A DNA stretch of 5,340 nt from DRYM01 sp964564025 (GCA_964564025.1 CAZLZO010000067.1:1-5340), one strand, 5' to 3'; counted from the stretch's first letter, positions 1 to 5,230 are shown. Notes: generated by a model from the letters alone, not told the origin. Numbers and translations: made by a program.

Positions 1-200
1 CAACCATGTGGAAGATGAAAGAGGTTATAGATGCCTTGAAAAGAGAAGGGCTAAGGGACAAGGTAAAGATTATAATCGGAGGAGCTGTAATAACAGAAGA
101 ATTCGCGAAGGAAATCGGTGCCGACGCATACGCTAAAGATGCTGTAGATGCGATTAAAGTGTGTAAGAAACTTATTGAAGAACAAAGAAAAACAAAGTAA
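1..200 (+). CDS. Corrinoid (B12-binding) methyl-carrier protein, C-terminal fragment
   Basis: Only the last 66 codons are present. The reading frame is already open at base 3 and runs to TAA at 198-200, so the ATG at 6 is internal. The visible part matches the end of the Rossmann-like B12-binding domain of MtaC/MtbC/MttC-type corrinoid proteins: a TMWKMKEVIDAL helix, a DKVKIIIGGA strand and turn, then an EFAKEIGADAYAKDA segment and a final helix ending in lysines. The cobalt-ligating DxHxxG motif would lie upstream of the window and cannot be checked. In this family the protein carries a methyl group on cobalamin between a substrate methyltransferase and a second methyltransferase. The MtrH-like gene at 3786-4664 is a natural candidate for that second enzyme. 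The exact subfamily (methanol, methylamine, betaine or methoxy-aromatic type) cannot be read from this tail. It ends 75 bases before dctP, which has its own promoter-like signals. Confidence 0.88.
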   Translation, partial: TMWKMKEVIDALKREGLRDKVKIIIGGAVITEEFAKEIGADAYAKDAVDAIKVCKKLIEEQRKTK

Positions 201-216
201 AATGGTAGCAAATTAA

Positions 217-225
217 TTATAAAAT
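217..225 (+). promoter_or_regulatory. Putative TATA box for dctPQ
   Basis: TTATAAAAT, preceded by an A-rich stretch that could serve as a BRE. It lies in the 75-base gap after the corrinoid gene. A start about 25 bases downstream would fall near 243-249 and leave a leader of roughly 30 bases carrying the ribosome binding site. The gap is AT-rich, so chance TATA-like strings are expected. The call rests on spacing and on the palindrome that abuts it. Confidence 0.5.
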
Positions 226-241
226 AGTAAAATTTTTACTA
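225..241. promoter_or_regulatory. 17-bp palindrome, probable operator at the dctP promoter
   Basis: TAGTAAAATTTTTACTA has two perfect 8-base arms around a single central T. It sits directly after the TATA-like box and just before the expected transcription start, where a bound protein would block initiation. Its right half plus flank (ATTTTTACTAA) differs at one base from the half-site ATTTTAACTAA in the larger palindrome before mtrH. The hairpin and T-run could instead help end the corrinoid transcript. The operator reading is inferred from symmetry and position. Confidence 0.5.
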
Positions 242-264
242 AACACAACTTAATATATTATTTT

Positions 265-270
265 AGGTGA
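265..270 (+). promoter_or_regulatory. Ribosome binding site of dctP, deciding the ATG start
   Basis: AGGTGA lies 5 bases before the ATG at 276. An in-frame GTG at 267 lies inside this motif, so the ATG is the better start. The same GGTGA-like motif with a 5-base spacer precedes dctM and, in weaker form, mtrH. Confidence 0.7.
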
Positions 271-275
271 AAATC

Positions 276-1451
276 ATGAACAAGACTGTTTTGGCTGCAA
301 TTATAGTGGCTGTTATCGCAATAGTTATTGGTGCGCTGGCAATATCTACACTAAGTCCAACTCAGCCGGAGCAAACTCCAACCCAGCCAGCGCAAACCTC
401 AACACCTTCACCATCGCCGACATCTACAGAATCGCCGACTACGGTTTATACGCTTAAACTAAGCATTGTCTTCGCCATACCGGGAGGTGTTGACGCACAA
501 TGGCCCCGATATTTTGCCTCATTAGTCGAAAACATGACTAATAACAGAGTTCACATAGAAATATATTATTCAGGAGAAGGTGCACCGCCTACAGAAGCCT
601 TTGAAGCCACACAGCAAGGTGTATTCGACCTTATAGCTGCTGGCCTCTACTATGAGACTGACAAAGAAGCTGCCTTAGCCTTATTCCATAGCAGACCAGG
701 GCCTCTCACAACACCGTGGGATGTATACTATTATGCCCACAGAGTTGAAGACATACTCAAAGAAATTATAGAGGAAAAGTATGGTTTAGTTTTCGTATCC
801 AGCGTATTTCAATATAGACCTCCGGAACCTTTCATGAGCAGAGTGCCTATAAAAAGTCTCAAAGATTTGAAAGGTAAAATGATTAGGTCAACAGGGATGT
901 CTGCAGATTTCTACACAGCCCTAGGCGGACAAGTAGTATTTATCCCACATGGAGAAATACTCCAAGCATTACGTTTAGGAAACTTAGATGCATGCGAGTC
1001 CTCAGACCTTTATACGAACTATAAGCTAGGGTTCGCTGATGCTGCTAAATACGCATTATTACCTAAGCCTGGCGTTGGTTTGCATTGTGAAGCACTAACC
1101 CTAGGCGTTCTCCTTGCTAATCCAAAGACTTGGAACACTTTACCAGACGACATAAAAACTGCAATTAAAGCCGCCGCCGAAGTCACTTTCATGGTAAGCG
1201 GCTATCACATGTATAGATTACAATATATCGACGCTGTAAAGCTGTGGAATGCTACGGGGCTAGTTAAGTATGCTCCCGACGATGACTTAATAATCAATAC
1301 AGGAGCGCAGGTTTATGTAAAGTATGCTAAAAAGGATCCCACAGGACTTAAAATGGTTTTAAGAACCTTAGAAGTTTTTAGAGAGTTAGGATATAATAAA
1401 TGGGCAGACGCTTTGGAAAAAGCATTAAAAGAGGAGGGATTGCTAGAGTGA
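276..1451 (+). CDS. dctP: TRAP transporter substrate-binding protein, DctP family
   Basis: A 391-residue extracytoplasmic binding protein that would capture a solute outside the cell and deliver it to the DctQ/DctM membrane unit. Residues 5-26 form one hydrophobic helix. Residues 27-56 are a Thr/Ser/Pro/Gln-rich linker with no lipobox cysteine, which suggests a membrane-anchored archaeal protein on a flexible, possibly glycosylated stalk. The DctP fold starts near residue 57. Recognisable parts are GVDAQWPRYFASLVE (71-85), the KMIRSTG stretch with the conserved Arg204 that in this family usually grips a carboxylate, then IPHGEILQALRLGNLDACE, and the late NPKTWNTLPDDIKTAIKAAAE. The start is set by the ribosome binding site at 265-270. 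The gene overlaps dctQ by 4 bases, so the two are almost certainly co-translated. Typical ligands are carboxylates, but the family also takes ectoine-like and aromatic compounds. The neighbouring corrinoid and MtrH genes suggest a methylated ligand, which is inference. Confidence 0.93.
   Translation: MNKTVLAAIIVAVIAIVIGALAISTLSPTQPEQTPTQPAQTSTPSPSPTSTESPTTVYTLKLSIVFAIPGGVDAQWPRYFASLVENMTNNRVHIEIYYSGEGAPPTEAFEATQQGVFDLIAAGLYYETDKEAALALFHSRPGPLTTPWDVYYYAHRVEDILKEIIEEKYGLVFVSSVFQYRPPEPFMSRVPIKSLKDLKGKMIRSTGMSADFYTALGGQVVFIPHGEILQALRLGNLDACESSDLYTNYKLGFADAAKYALLPKPGVGLHCEALTLGVLLANPKTWNTLPDDIKTAIKAAAEVTFMVSGYHMYRLQYIDAVKLWNATGLVKYAPDDDLIINTGAQVYVKYAKKDPTGLKMVLRTLEVFRELGYNKWADALEKALKEEGLLE
1433..1437 (+). 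promoter_or_regulatory. Ribosome binding site of dctQ, deciding the GTG start
   Basis: GGAGG, inside the end of dctP, lies 10 bases before the GTG at 1448. That GTG overlaps the dctP stop as GTGA. An in-frame ATG at 1400 would add 16 basic residues and place this motif inside the gene, so it is less likely. Confidence 0.65.
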
Positions 1452-1945
1452 GATTCAAAGAAATTTTAAGTAAACTTGATTCTTTTTTCCACATATCTAT
1501 ATCAACTTCCCTCATGTTATTCATGACATTTGCGACAACATATTACGCTCTTACAAGACGTGTTTTAGGTATGTCAGATGTTCGTGCTTATTTCATTTCA
1601 CTATGGGCCTATGGCATATTCTTCGTATTAGGAGGAGCATATTGTTTAAGGAGAAGAACATTTCCAGAAGTAGACATATTCTATAGAAGAATTTCCTCCC
1701 AAAAGCTTAGAAGACTGTGGGACATCGCAATATTTCTTATGATGATTTTCGGGGGAATCGGTATATCATATACAACTACGTACATGGCTATTCTTTCCTA
1801 TATACTTAATGAAAAAGATGTAAATATAGGTATAGCATTTCAACCGCCAATTTGGTGGTATAAATTTGTTGGTGCTCTAGGTTGTTATTTGATAACGTTA
1901 CAAGCTATAATCCTTTTTTTAAAATATTTAAGAACTCTAAAATAA
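1448..1945 (+). CDS. dctQ: TRAP transporter small membrane subunit, DctQ family
   Basis: A 165-residue integral membrane protein with four predicted helices, near residues 13-34, 47-67, 90-116 and 138-160, which is the usual DctQ size and topology. Two family signatures are visible. After helix 2 comes FPEVDIFYRR (72-81) followed by a basic stretch, corresponding to the common HVDVxxFY-type segment. Before and in helix 4 is PPIWWYKF followed by GCYLITLQ (133-152), corresponding to the PxWW...G..L..LQ signature. DctQ joins DctM to form the membrane unit that docks the DctP binding protein and moves its cargo on an ion gradient. It is read from a GTG overlapping the dctP stop. Unlike most TRAP operons, dctM does not follow directly: 262 bases with separate promoter-like signals intervene. 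A seven-T run at 1914-1920 lies within the last codons. Confidence 0.9.
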   Translation: MRFKEILSKLDSFFHISISTSLMLFMTFATTYYALTRRVLGMSDVRAYFISLWAYGIFFVLGGAYCLRRRTFPEVDIFYRRISSQKLRRLWDIAIFLMMIFGGIGISYTTTYMAILSYILNEKDVNIGIAFQPPIWWYKFVGALGCYLITLQAIILFLKYLRTLK

Positions 1946-1982
1946 TAAAGTAGCTACATAGCAAGAAGCTAAAAAGAACATC

Positions 1983-1997
1983 TTGTATTTTTCACAA
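1983..1997. repeat. Quasi-palindromic element, left copy (TTGT-N7-ACAA)
   Basis: TTGTATTTTTCACAA. Its reverse complement matches the element at 2135-2149 at 13 of 15 positions, and each copy is itself a TTGT/ACAA dyad. The two bracket the TATA box and hairpin segment between dctQ and dctM. They could be regulator sites or ends of a small inserted element. The T-run within this copy may also help end the dctPQ transcript. The flanks beyond the 15 bases do not match. Confidence 0.35.
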
Positions 1998-2041
1998 ACA
2001 CTTCGACTTAATATTTTCTTGTATCCCTAATTATGCAAAAA

Positions 2042-2050
2042 CTTATAAAG
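2042..2050 (+). promoter_or_regulatory. Putative TATA box for the RNA element and dctM
   Basis: CTTATAAAG, preceded by GCAAAAA, a plausible purine-rich BRE. A start about 25 bases from its centre falls at about 2070-2072, exactly where the sequence changes from AT-rich to the GC-rich hairpin segment. This agreement makes it the best-supported promoter in the window. It implies that dctM can be transcribed separately from dctPQ. Confidence 0.6.
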
Positions 2051-2070
2051 CCATAGAACCTAATAAAAGT

Positions 2071-2134
2071 GCCGGGCTGTGCCAATCCAGAAAATGAGCG
2101 CACAGCCTTGGGTCTCTAAAATGAAGCCCTGTTC
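2071..2134 (+). ncRNA. Putative structured RNA or 5' leader upstream of dctM
   Basis: I do not recognise this as a known RNA family. By direct count 35 of 64 bases are G or C, against 19 of 70 just before it and 23 of 73 just after; such a GC island in AT-rich archaeal DNA is typical of folded RNA. The main hairpin pairs GGCTGTGC (2075-2082) with GCACAGCC (2100-2107) perfectly. It can extend by G2074-U2108 and, past a bulged U, by two C-G pairs at 2072-2073 with 2110-2111. The 17-base loop contains AGAAAATGA, with GA and UGA elements reminiscent of K-loops. A second weak hairpin pairs GGGT (2110-2113) with GCCC (2126-2129). GGGCT (2074-2078) can alternatively pair with AGCCC (2125-2129), and GCTGTG (2076-2081) with CACAGC (2171-2176), so switching between folds is conceivable. 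No tRNA fold or clear C/D box pair was found. It could be an attenuator or leader of dctM, or an independent small RNA. Confidence 0.4.
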
Positions 2135-2149
2135 TTGTGAAGGATACAA
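2135..2149. repeat. Quasi-palindromic element, right copy (TTGT-N7-ACAA)
   Basis: TTGTGAAGGATACAA is the inverted partner of 1983-1997. An 8-base part of it (GGATACAA, 2142-2149) is also the exact reverse complement of TTGTATCC at 2019-2026, so three related strings lie in this gap. It falls just after the GC-rich hairpin segment. If transcribed, it could pair with the 2019-2026 string only in a transcript that starts upstream of the 2042-2050 TATA box. Confidence 0.35.
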
Positions 2150-2195
2150 AAAAATTGAGATAAGATTGATCACAGCAAGGGAACAAAATTATTAA

Positions 2196-2202
2196 GGGGT
2201 GA
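2196..2202 (+). promoter_or_regulatory. Ribosome binding site of dctM, deciding the ATG start
   Basis: GGGGTGA lies 5 bases before the ATG at 2208. The in-frame GTG at 2199 is part of this motif and is therefore not preferred. Confidence 0.7.
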
Positions 2203-2207
2203 ATAGA

Positions 2208-3530
2208 ATGATCCCATTAGAAGCTTTACCGGCAATTTTACTAGTAGTACTAGTTGTCGTAATGATATTACTAAAGATCCCTGTACCATTTGCTATGATA
2301 TGTGGTTCACTAATTATCGCATTAATTTTTCAGGGCTGGCCCGGAGTTTACCAATCGGCGCAAGCATTATATCGTACAATGATTAACTGGTCTTTATTAG
2401 CTGTACCATTATTTGTCTTTATCGCTGCAATGATAGAAAAAACAGGGATGGCTGAAGAATTATTTACAGGTTTTTATAAATTAATAGGTTCCATTAGAGG
2501 TTCATTAGCAATAATTTGCATATTAATGGGATACGTTATGGGGGCTATGACCGGTGTTTTCACAGGCATATTGGTTGTTCTTAGTTATTTACTATTTCGT
2601 CCCATGATGAAACTGAACTATCCTAAGCATTTAGCAATATTCTCAATTCTAATAGGAGGAACGTTAGCTCAAATAGTCCCTCCTACAGTTAACGGAATAG
2701 TTTACGGTTTATCCGCAGGTGTCTCCGTAATAAGATTGTTTGCTGGGAGTTTAGGTGCTGGAACTCTCTTAACTCTCCTTTCCATGGCTTACGTTTTTAT
2801 TTATGCTAAAACACATAAGGATCTCGTACCTAAATTAGAAGTGAAACTTTCACTAACCGAGAAGGTAAAAGCACTAAAAGACATACTACCTTGCCTTATA
2901 ATAATTATAAGCATTCTAGGTAGTATGTACGCCGGCGTAGCATCACCTACGGAGGCAGCTGGAATAGGAGCTTTTATAACTTTAATGTACAATCTACTGA
3001 GGAGGAAACTCTCGAAGAAAATATTTATAGAAATATGCTTAGACACTTTAAGAATTTCTGCTATGATATGCTGGATAATTGCAGCAGGCACATTCTTCGG
3101 AACAGTCTTTTCTTTAATAGGCGGTAAGGCGTACTCAGAAGCTACCTTAGCATATGTTGCAGAACACTTTGGAAAGTATGCATTATATGTATTAGCTTGC
3201 GTAATTCTACTCTTTCTCGGTATGATCATGGACAATGTAACAATAATCGTAATAGCAGCTCCTATACTAGCAGAGCCAATGATGCGAGCGGGTTTTGACC
3301 CTATATTTTGGGGCGTAATATTTTGCCTTATGCTCATTGCTGGCTTCTTCTCGCCTCCAGTAGCTATGGCTGTATTTGTTACTAAAGCTGCATTAGGAGA
3401 CGAGGTCCAAATGGAAGAAGTCTATAAATCTGCCATACATGCATTAATCATAACCTTAGCTAGTGTAGTGATTATTACATTGATACCCGATATCGTACTG
3501 TTCCCTGTAAGGTTATTCTTTGGTAGCTAA
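2208..3530 (+). CDS. dctM: TRAP transporter large membrane subunit, DctM family
   Basis: A 440-residue, highly hydrophobic protein with about a dozen membrane segments, the normal size for DctM. It forms the ion-coupled translocation path of the transporter with DctQ. Family signatures appear in order: IPVPFAMICGS near residue 26; a GYVMGAMTGVFTG stretch near 110 followed by a MMKLNYPKHLA loop; IVPPT with the paired prolines at 158-159; SPTEAAG at 246-252 at the start of the second repeat; GMIMDN at 338-343; and SPPVAMAVFV from 382. These match the two pseudo-symmetric halves of DctM, each with a re-entrant hairpin. Asp342-Asn343 sit where the family usually has an acidic GMFLD-type motif. 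Frame and length look intact. It is separated from dctQ by a promoter and a possible RNA element, so its expression may be tuned apart from dctPQ. Confidence 0.94.
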   Translation: MIPLEALPAILLVVLVVVMILLKIPVPFAMICGSLIIALIFQGWPGVYQSAQALYRTMINWSLLAVPLFVFIAAMIEKTGMAEELFTGFYKLIGSIRGSLAIICILMGYVMGAMTGVFTGILVVLSYLLFRPMMKLNYPKHLAIFSILIGGTLAQIVPPTVNGIVYGLSAGVSVIRLFAGSLGAGTLLTLLSMAYVFIYAKTHKDLVPKLEVKLSLTEKVKALKDILPCLIIIISILGSMYAGVASPTEAAGIGAFITLMYNLLRRKLSKKIFIEICLDTLRISAMICWIIAAGTFFGTVFSLIGGKAYSEATLAYVAEHFGKYALYVLACVILLFLGMIMDNVTIIVIAAPILAEPMMRAGFDPIFWGVIFCLMLIAGFFSPPVAMAVFVTKAALGDEVQMEEVYKSAIHALIITLASVVIITLIPDIVLFPVRLFFGS

Positions 3531-3555
3531 AATTTTCTCATAACTTTACCTTATT

Positions 3556-3580
3556 GGTGTTTAGCATCACCTTATTATTT
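3556..3580 (+). terminator. Possible transcription terminator of dctM
   Basis: A weak 4-bp stem (GGTG at 3556-3559 with CACC at 3568-3571) is followed by the T-rich TTATTATTTT. The 8-base string ACCTTATT occurs twice here, at 3548-3555 and 3569-3576. Archaeal termination depends mainly on T-tracts, so this is plausible, but the signal is not strong. Confidence 0.25.
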
Positions 3581-3672
3581 TCGTCTTAAATAATCATGAA
3601 AAGCAAGATTTCAATTTCTAGTATAGGCAAAAGGTTACCATGTTAATGCCTTAGTACTCTCTTTCTAACTAA

Positions 3673-3697
3673 ACATTTTAACTAATAGTTAAAATGT
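3673..3697. promoter_or_regulatory. 25-bp perfect palindrome, probable operator before mtrH
   Basis: The arm ACATTTTAACT (3673-3683) is followed by AAT and by its exact reverse complement (3687-3697), giving 11 of 11 paired positions. It ends 4 bases before the TATA box, over the expected BRE, where archaeal regulators commonly bind. It is nested inside a second inverted repeat, CTAACTAA (3665-3672) with TTAGTTAG (3714-3721), and inside a direct repeat of TTAGTACT (3651-3658 and 3718-3725). The half-site ATTTTAACTAA is one base different from that of the dctP palindrome at 225-241. A hairpin role is less likely because the palindrome lies upstream of the predicted transcription start. Confidence 0.6.
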
Positions 3698-3701
3698 ACT
3701 G

Positions 3702-3709
3702 TTTATAAT
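3702..3709 (+). promoter_or_regulatory. Putative TATA box for mtrH
   Basis: TTTATAAT lies immediately after the 25-bp palindrome. Initiation about 25 bases downstream would fall near 3730 and leave a leader of roughly 55 bases before the ATG at 3786. Confidence 0.5.
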
Positions 3710-3724
3710 TTTATTAGTTAGTAC

Positions 3725-3741
3725 TTCGGAATAATGCCGAA
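3725..3741 (+). other. Small hairpin near the mtrH transcription start
   Basis: TTCGG (3725-3729) can pair with CCGAA (3737-3741) around a 7-base loop. It overlaps the predicted transcription start, so it may not be fully contained in the transcript. No function is assigned. Confidence 0.2.
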
Positions 3742-3773
3742 ATCCTAATATGAGCGGGTAGTTTTTGATAATA

Positions 3774-3780
3774 TTAGTGA
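3774..3780 (+). promoter_or_regulatory. Weak ribosome binding site of mtrH, deciding the ATG start
   Basis: TTAGTGA ends 5 bases before the ATG at 3786, the same spacing as before dctP and dctM, although the motif is weaker (AGTGA). The in-frame TTG at 3765 and GTG at 3777 are less likely: MtrH proteins characteristically begin with MFKF, which is what the ATG yields. Confidence 0.55.
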
Positions 3781-3785
3781 GCACT

Positions 3786-4664
3786 ATGTTCAAGTTTAAA
3801 GCCGAACAAAAAATCTTTGAAATAGGTGGAATTAGGTTTGGTGGACTGAGAACCGAGAACCCACCAGTACTCATAGGCTCAATATTTTATCATAAACATA
3901 AATTAGTGAAGGATGAAAAGAGAGGAGTATTTGACAGAGATGCTGCTGAAAGTCTAATAAAATCTCAGGAAGAGTTATCTGATAAAGTCAAGATTCCTGG
4001 CCTAGTTGATATAGTTGCAGAGTCTCCAGAAGCTATAGTTAAATATATGGATTTTGTGTCATCCTTAACTGATAAACCATTTATGATCGATGTTTCAACA
4101 CCAGAAATAATGAAAGCTGCATTTAGCTACGCAAAGGAAGTTGGTTTGTTAAATAGGGTAATCTTTAATTCGCTAACTCAAAAATCGAAAGACGATGAAT
4201 TTAATATACTTAAAGAATATGGAGTTAAGTCAGCTGTGCTTCTTCTTTACACAAGCAAGATAATGGATGTAAACGCGCGGATAGAGGCGTTAAAAAAATT
4301 ACTAGATAAAGCGGAGAAAGCAGGTATATCGGCTCCGCTAATAGATACTTTTGTGATGGATATACCCAGTCTTTCTGTTGCCATGAGAACAATAATATAC
4401 ATAAAATCATCTTTAGGTTTACCATGTGGTTGCGGCGCTCATAATGCTGTTTCATTGATGAGAAAGAGATTTAAGGAAAATTATGGAGAAGAGGGGTTAA
4501 AGACTGCTGAGGTAGCATCTAACTTAGCGCCAATAGTTTTAGCAGCAGATTTTGTACTATATGGGCCGATAGAGTTATGTAAGATAGTGTTTCCAGCCGC
4601 TTACGTAATAACAACCTCTTACAGATACTTTGCTAGGAACAAGGAGTTATTAATTGAGCTTTAG
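3786..4664 (+). CDS. mtrH: MtrH-family corrinoid:tetrahydropterin methyltransferase
   Basis: A 292-residue soluble protein, close to the roughly 310 residues of MtrH, the subunit of the methanogen Mtr complex that moves methyl between methyl-tetrahydromethanopterin and a corrinoid. The N-terminus MFKFKAEQKIFEIGG, the VLIGSIFYHKHKLV strand and loop (28-41), the DRDAAESLIKSQEELSDK helix, DIVAESPEAIVKY (75-87), DKPFMID (96-102) and the LPCGCGAHNA segment (212-221) follow the family's TIM-barrel pattern, related to MtgA/MetH-type pterin methyltransferases. No membrane segment is present. No other Mtr subunit gene is next to it, so it probably acts with the corrinoid protein at 1-200 rather than in a membrane Mtr complex. 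That pairing, and the direction (likely corrinoid to pterin), are inferred from context. It has its own promoter region with a striking palindrome and is not tightly linked to dctM (255-base gap). The pterin could be tetrahydromethanopterin or tetrahydrofolate. The frame is intact. Confidence 0.9.
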   Translation: MFKFKAEQKIFEIGGIRFGGLRTENPPVLIGSIFYHKHKLVKDEKRGVFDRDAAESLIKSQEELSDKVKIPGLVDIVAESPEAIVKYMDFVSSLTDKPFMIDVSTPEIMKAAFSYAKEVGLLNRVIFNSLTQKSKDDEFNILKEYGVKSAVLLLYTSKIMDVNARIEALKKLLDKAEKAGISAPLIDTFVMDIPSLSVAMRTIIYIKSSLGLPCGCGAHNAVSLMRKRFKENYGEEGLKTAEVASNLAPIVLAADFVLYGPIELCKIVFPAAYVITTSYRYFARNKELLIEL

Positions 4665-5230
4665 TCTCATAAAACAATAATATTTATTAATATTTAGTTA
4701 ACAACACCATATTATATGGTTCCAATACTCAGCTTACTGGCCTAGTAATGCTATAAATAAGGGGTTCTTTTCAGGTCTTTATACAGAACGAGATGAACTA
4801 ATGTGAATTCTTCATTAAAATAGGAATTCTCTAGGAACTATGTGTTCAGCAGTTCCAAGTTAGCTTCACTCTACTACTTGGCACATCTAATATCATACCT
4901 ATGGTATACCGCATTAGTCATAAACACGTGTTATAGCAAAACACATCAATAATCTAATGATGAAATTAATGGTATTGATAGTGAATTTAATGATAAATGC
5001 GCTACTTTGCTATTAGCCATCATAAAAGCATCGTTTTTAGCGTAAGCACCCTAGACTACAGGTATACTTGGGCAGAGAAGTTGCGTAGAAAGGAGAGAGA
5101 AATAGAGGATCCTACGTAGAAATACTTGATAATCTCTTGACTGGGAGTTAAAGGACACTTCCATAGCTATAGATAAATACCTATTATGGTAGGTGATTTG
5201 TTTTCACATTTAGTCTGTTCTGCTGTGTTT
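4665..5230. other. Long convergent intergenic region without a recognisable gene
   Basis: These 566 bases lie between mtrH on the plus strand and a gene end on the minus strand. Stops are frequent in all frames I read, and the longest open stretches are only about 30-35 codons, for example 4834-4935 and 4953-5045 on the plus strand, without a family resemblance I can defend. The first part is very AT-rich and probably holds the mtrH transcript end. A TATA-like CTATAAATA is at 4751-4759. Short inverted repeats include GGAACT/AGTTCC (4834-4839 with 4851-4856), ATACC/GGTAT (4895-4907), ACCTA/TAGGT (5179-5183 with 5190-5194) and GTTTTCACA/TGTGAAAAC (5200-5208 with 5258-5266). A decayed gene or mobile element is possible but not shown. 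Confidence 0.5.

Noticed and set aside
1400..1447. Longer dctQ start at an ATG within dctP
   Set aside because: It would add a 16-residue basic extension not typical of DctQ and overlap dctP by 52 bases; the GTG at 1448 has a well-placed GGAGG and the common GTGA overlap.
1914..1920. Seven-T run as a transcription terminator
   Set aside because: It lies within the last codons of dctQ. It could contribute, but the T-runs past the stop, around 1988-2018, are better placed.
2071..2150. tRNA or C/D-box RNA
   Set aside because: The segment starts like an acceptor stem, but there is no matching 3' arm or T-loop and no convincing C and D box pair, so only an unclassified structured RNA is proposed.
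2801..3337. 178-codon open frame on the minus strand
   Set aside because: It lies wholly inside dctM on the opposite strand, shows no family pattern, and is explained by the codon usage of the hydrophobic dctM gene.
3541..3580. CRISPR-like repeats (ACCTTATT twice)
   Set aside because: Two 8-base copies without regular spacers; no CRISPR array is present in the window.
3597..3647. 16-codon ATG frame in the dctM-mtrH gap
   Set aside because: Too short, without a ribosome binding site or any recognisable pattern.
3689..3874. 61-codon open frame on the minus strand
   Set aside because: It overlaps the mtrH promoter and its conserved N-terminus in antisense and has no ribosome binding site or family resemblance.
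4225..4455. 76-codon open frame on the minus strand
   Set aside because: It is antisense within mtrH, whose frame is clearly the coding one.
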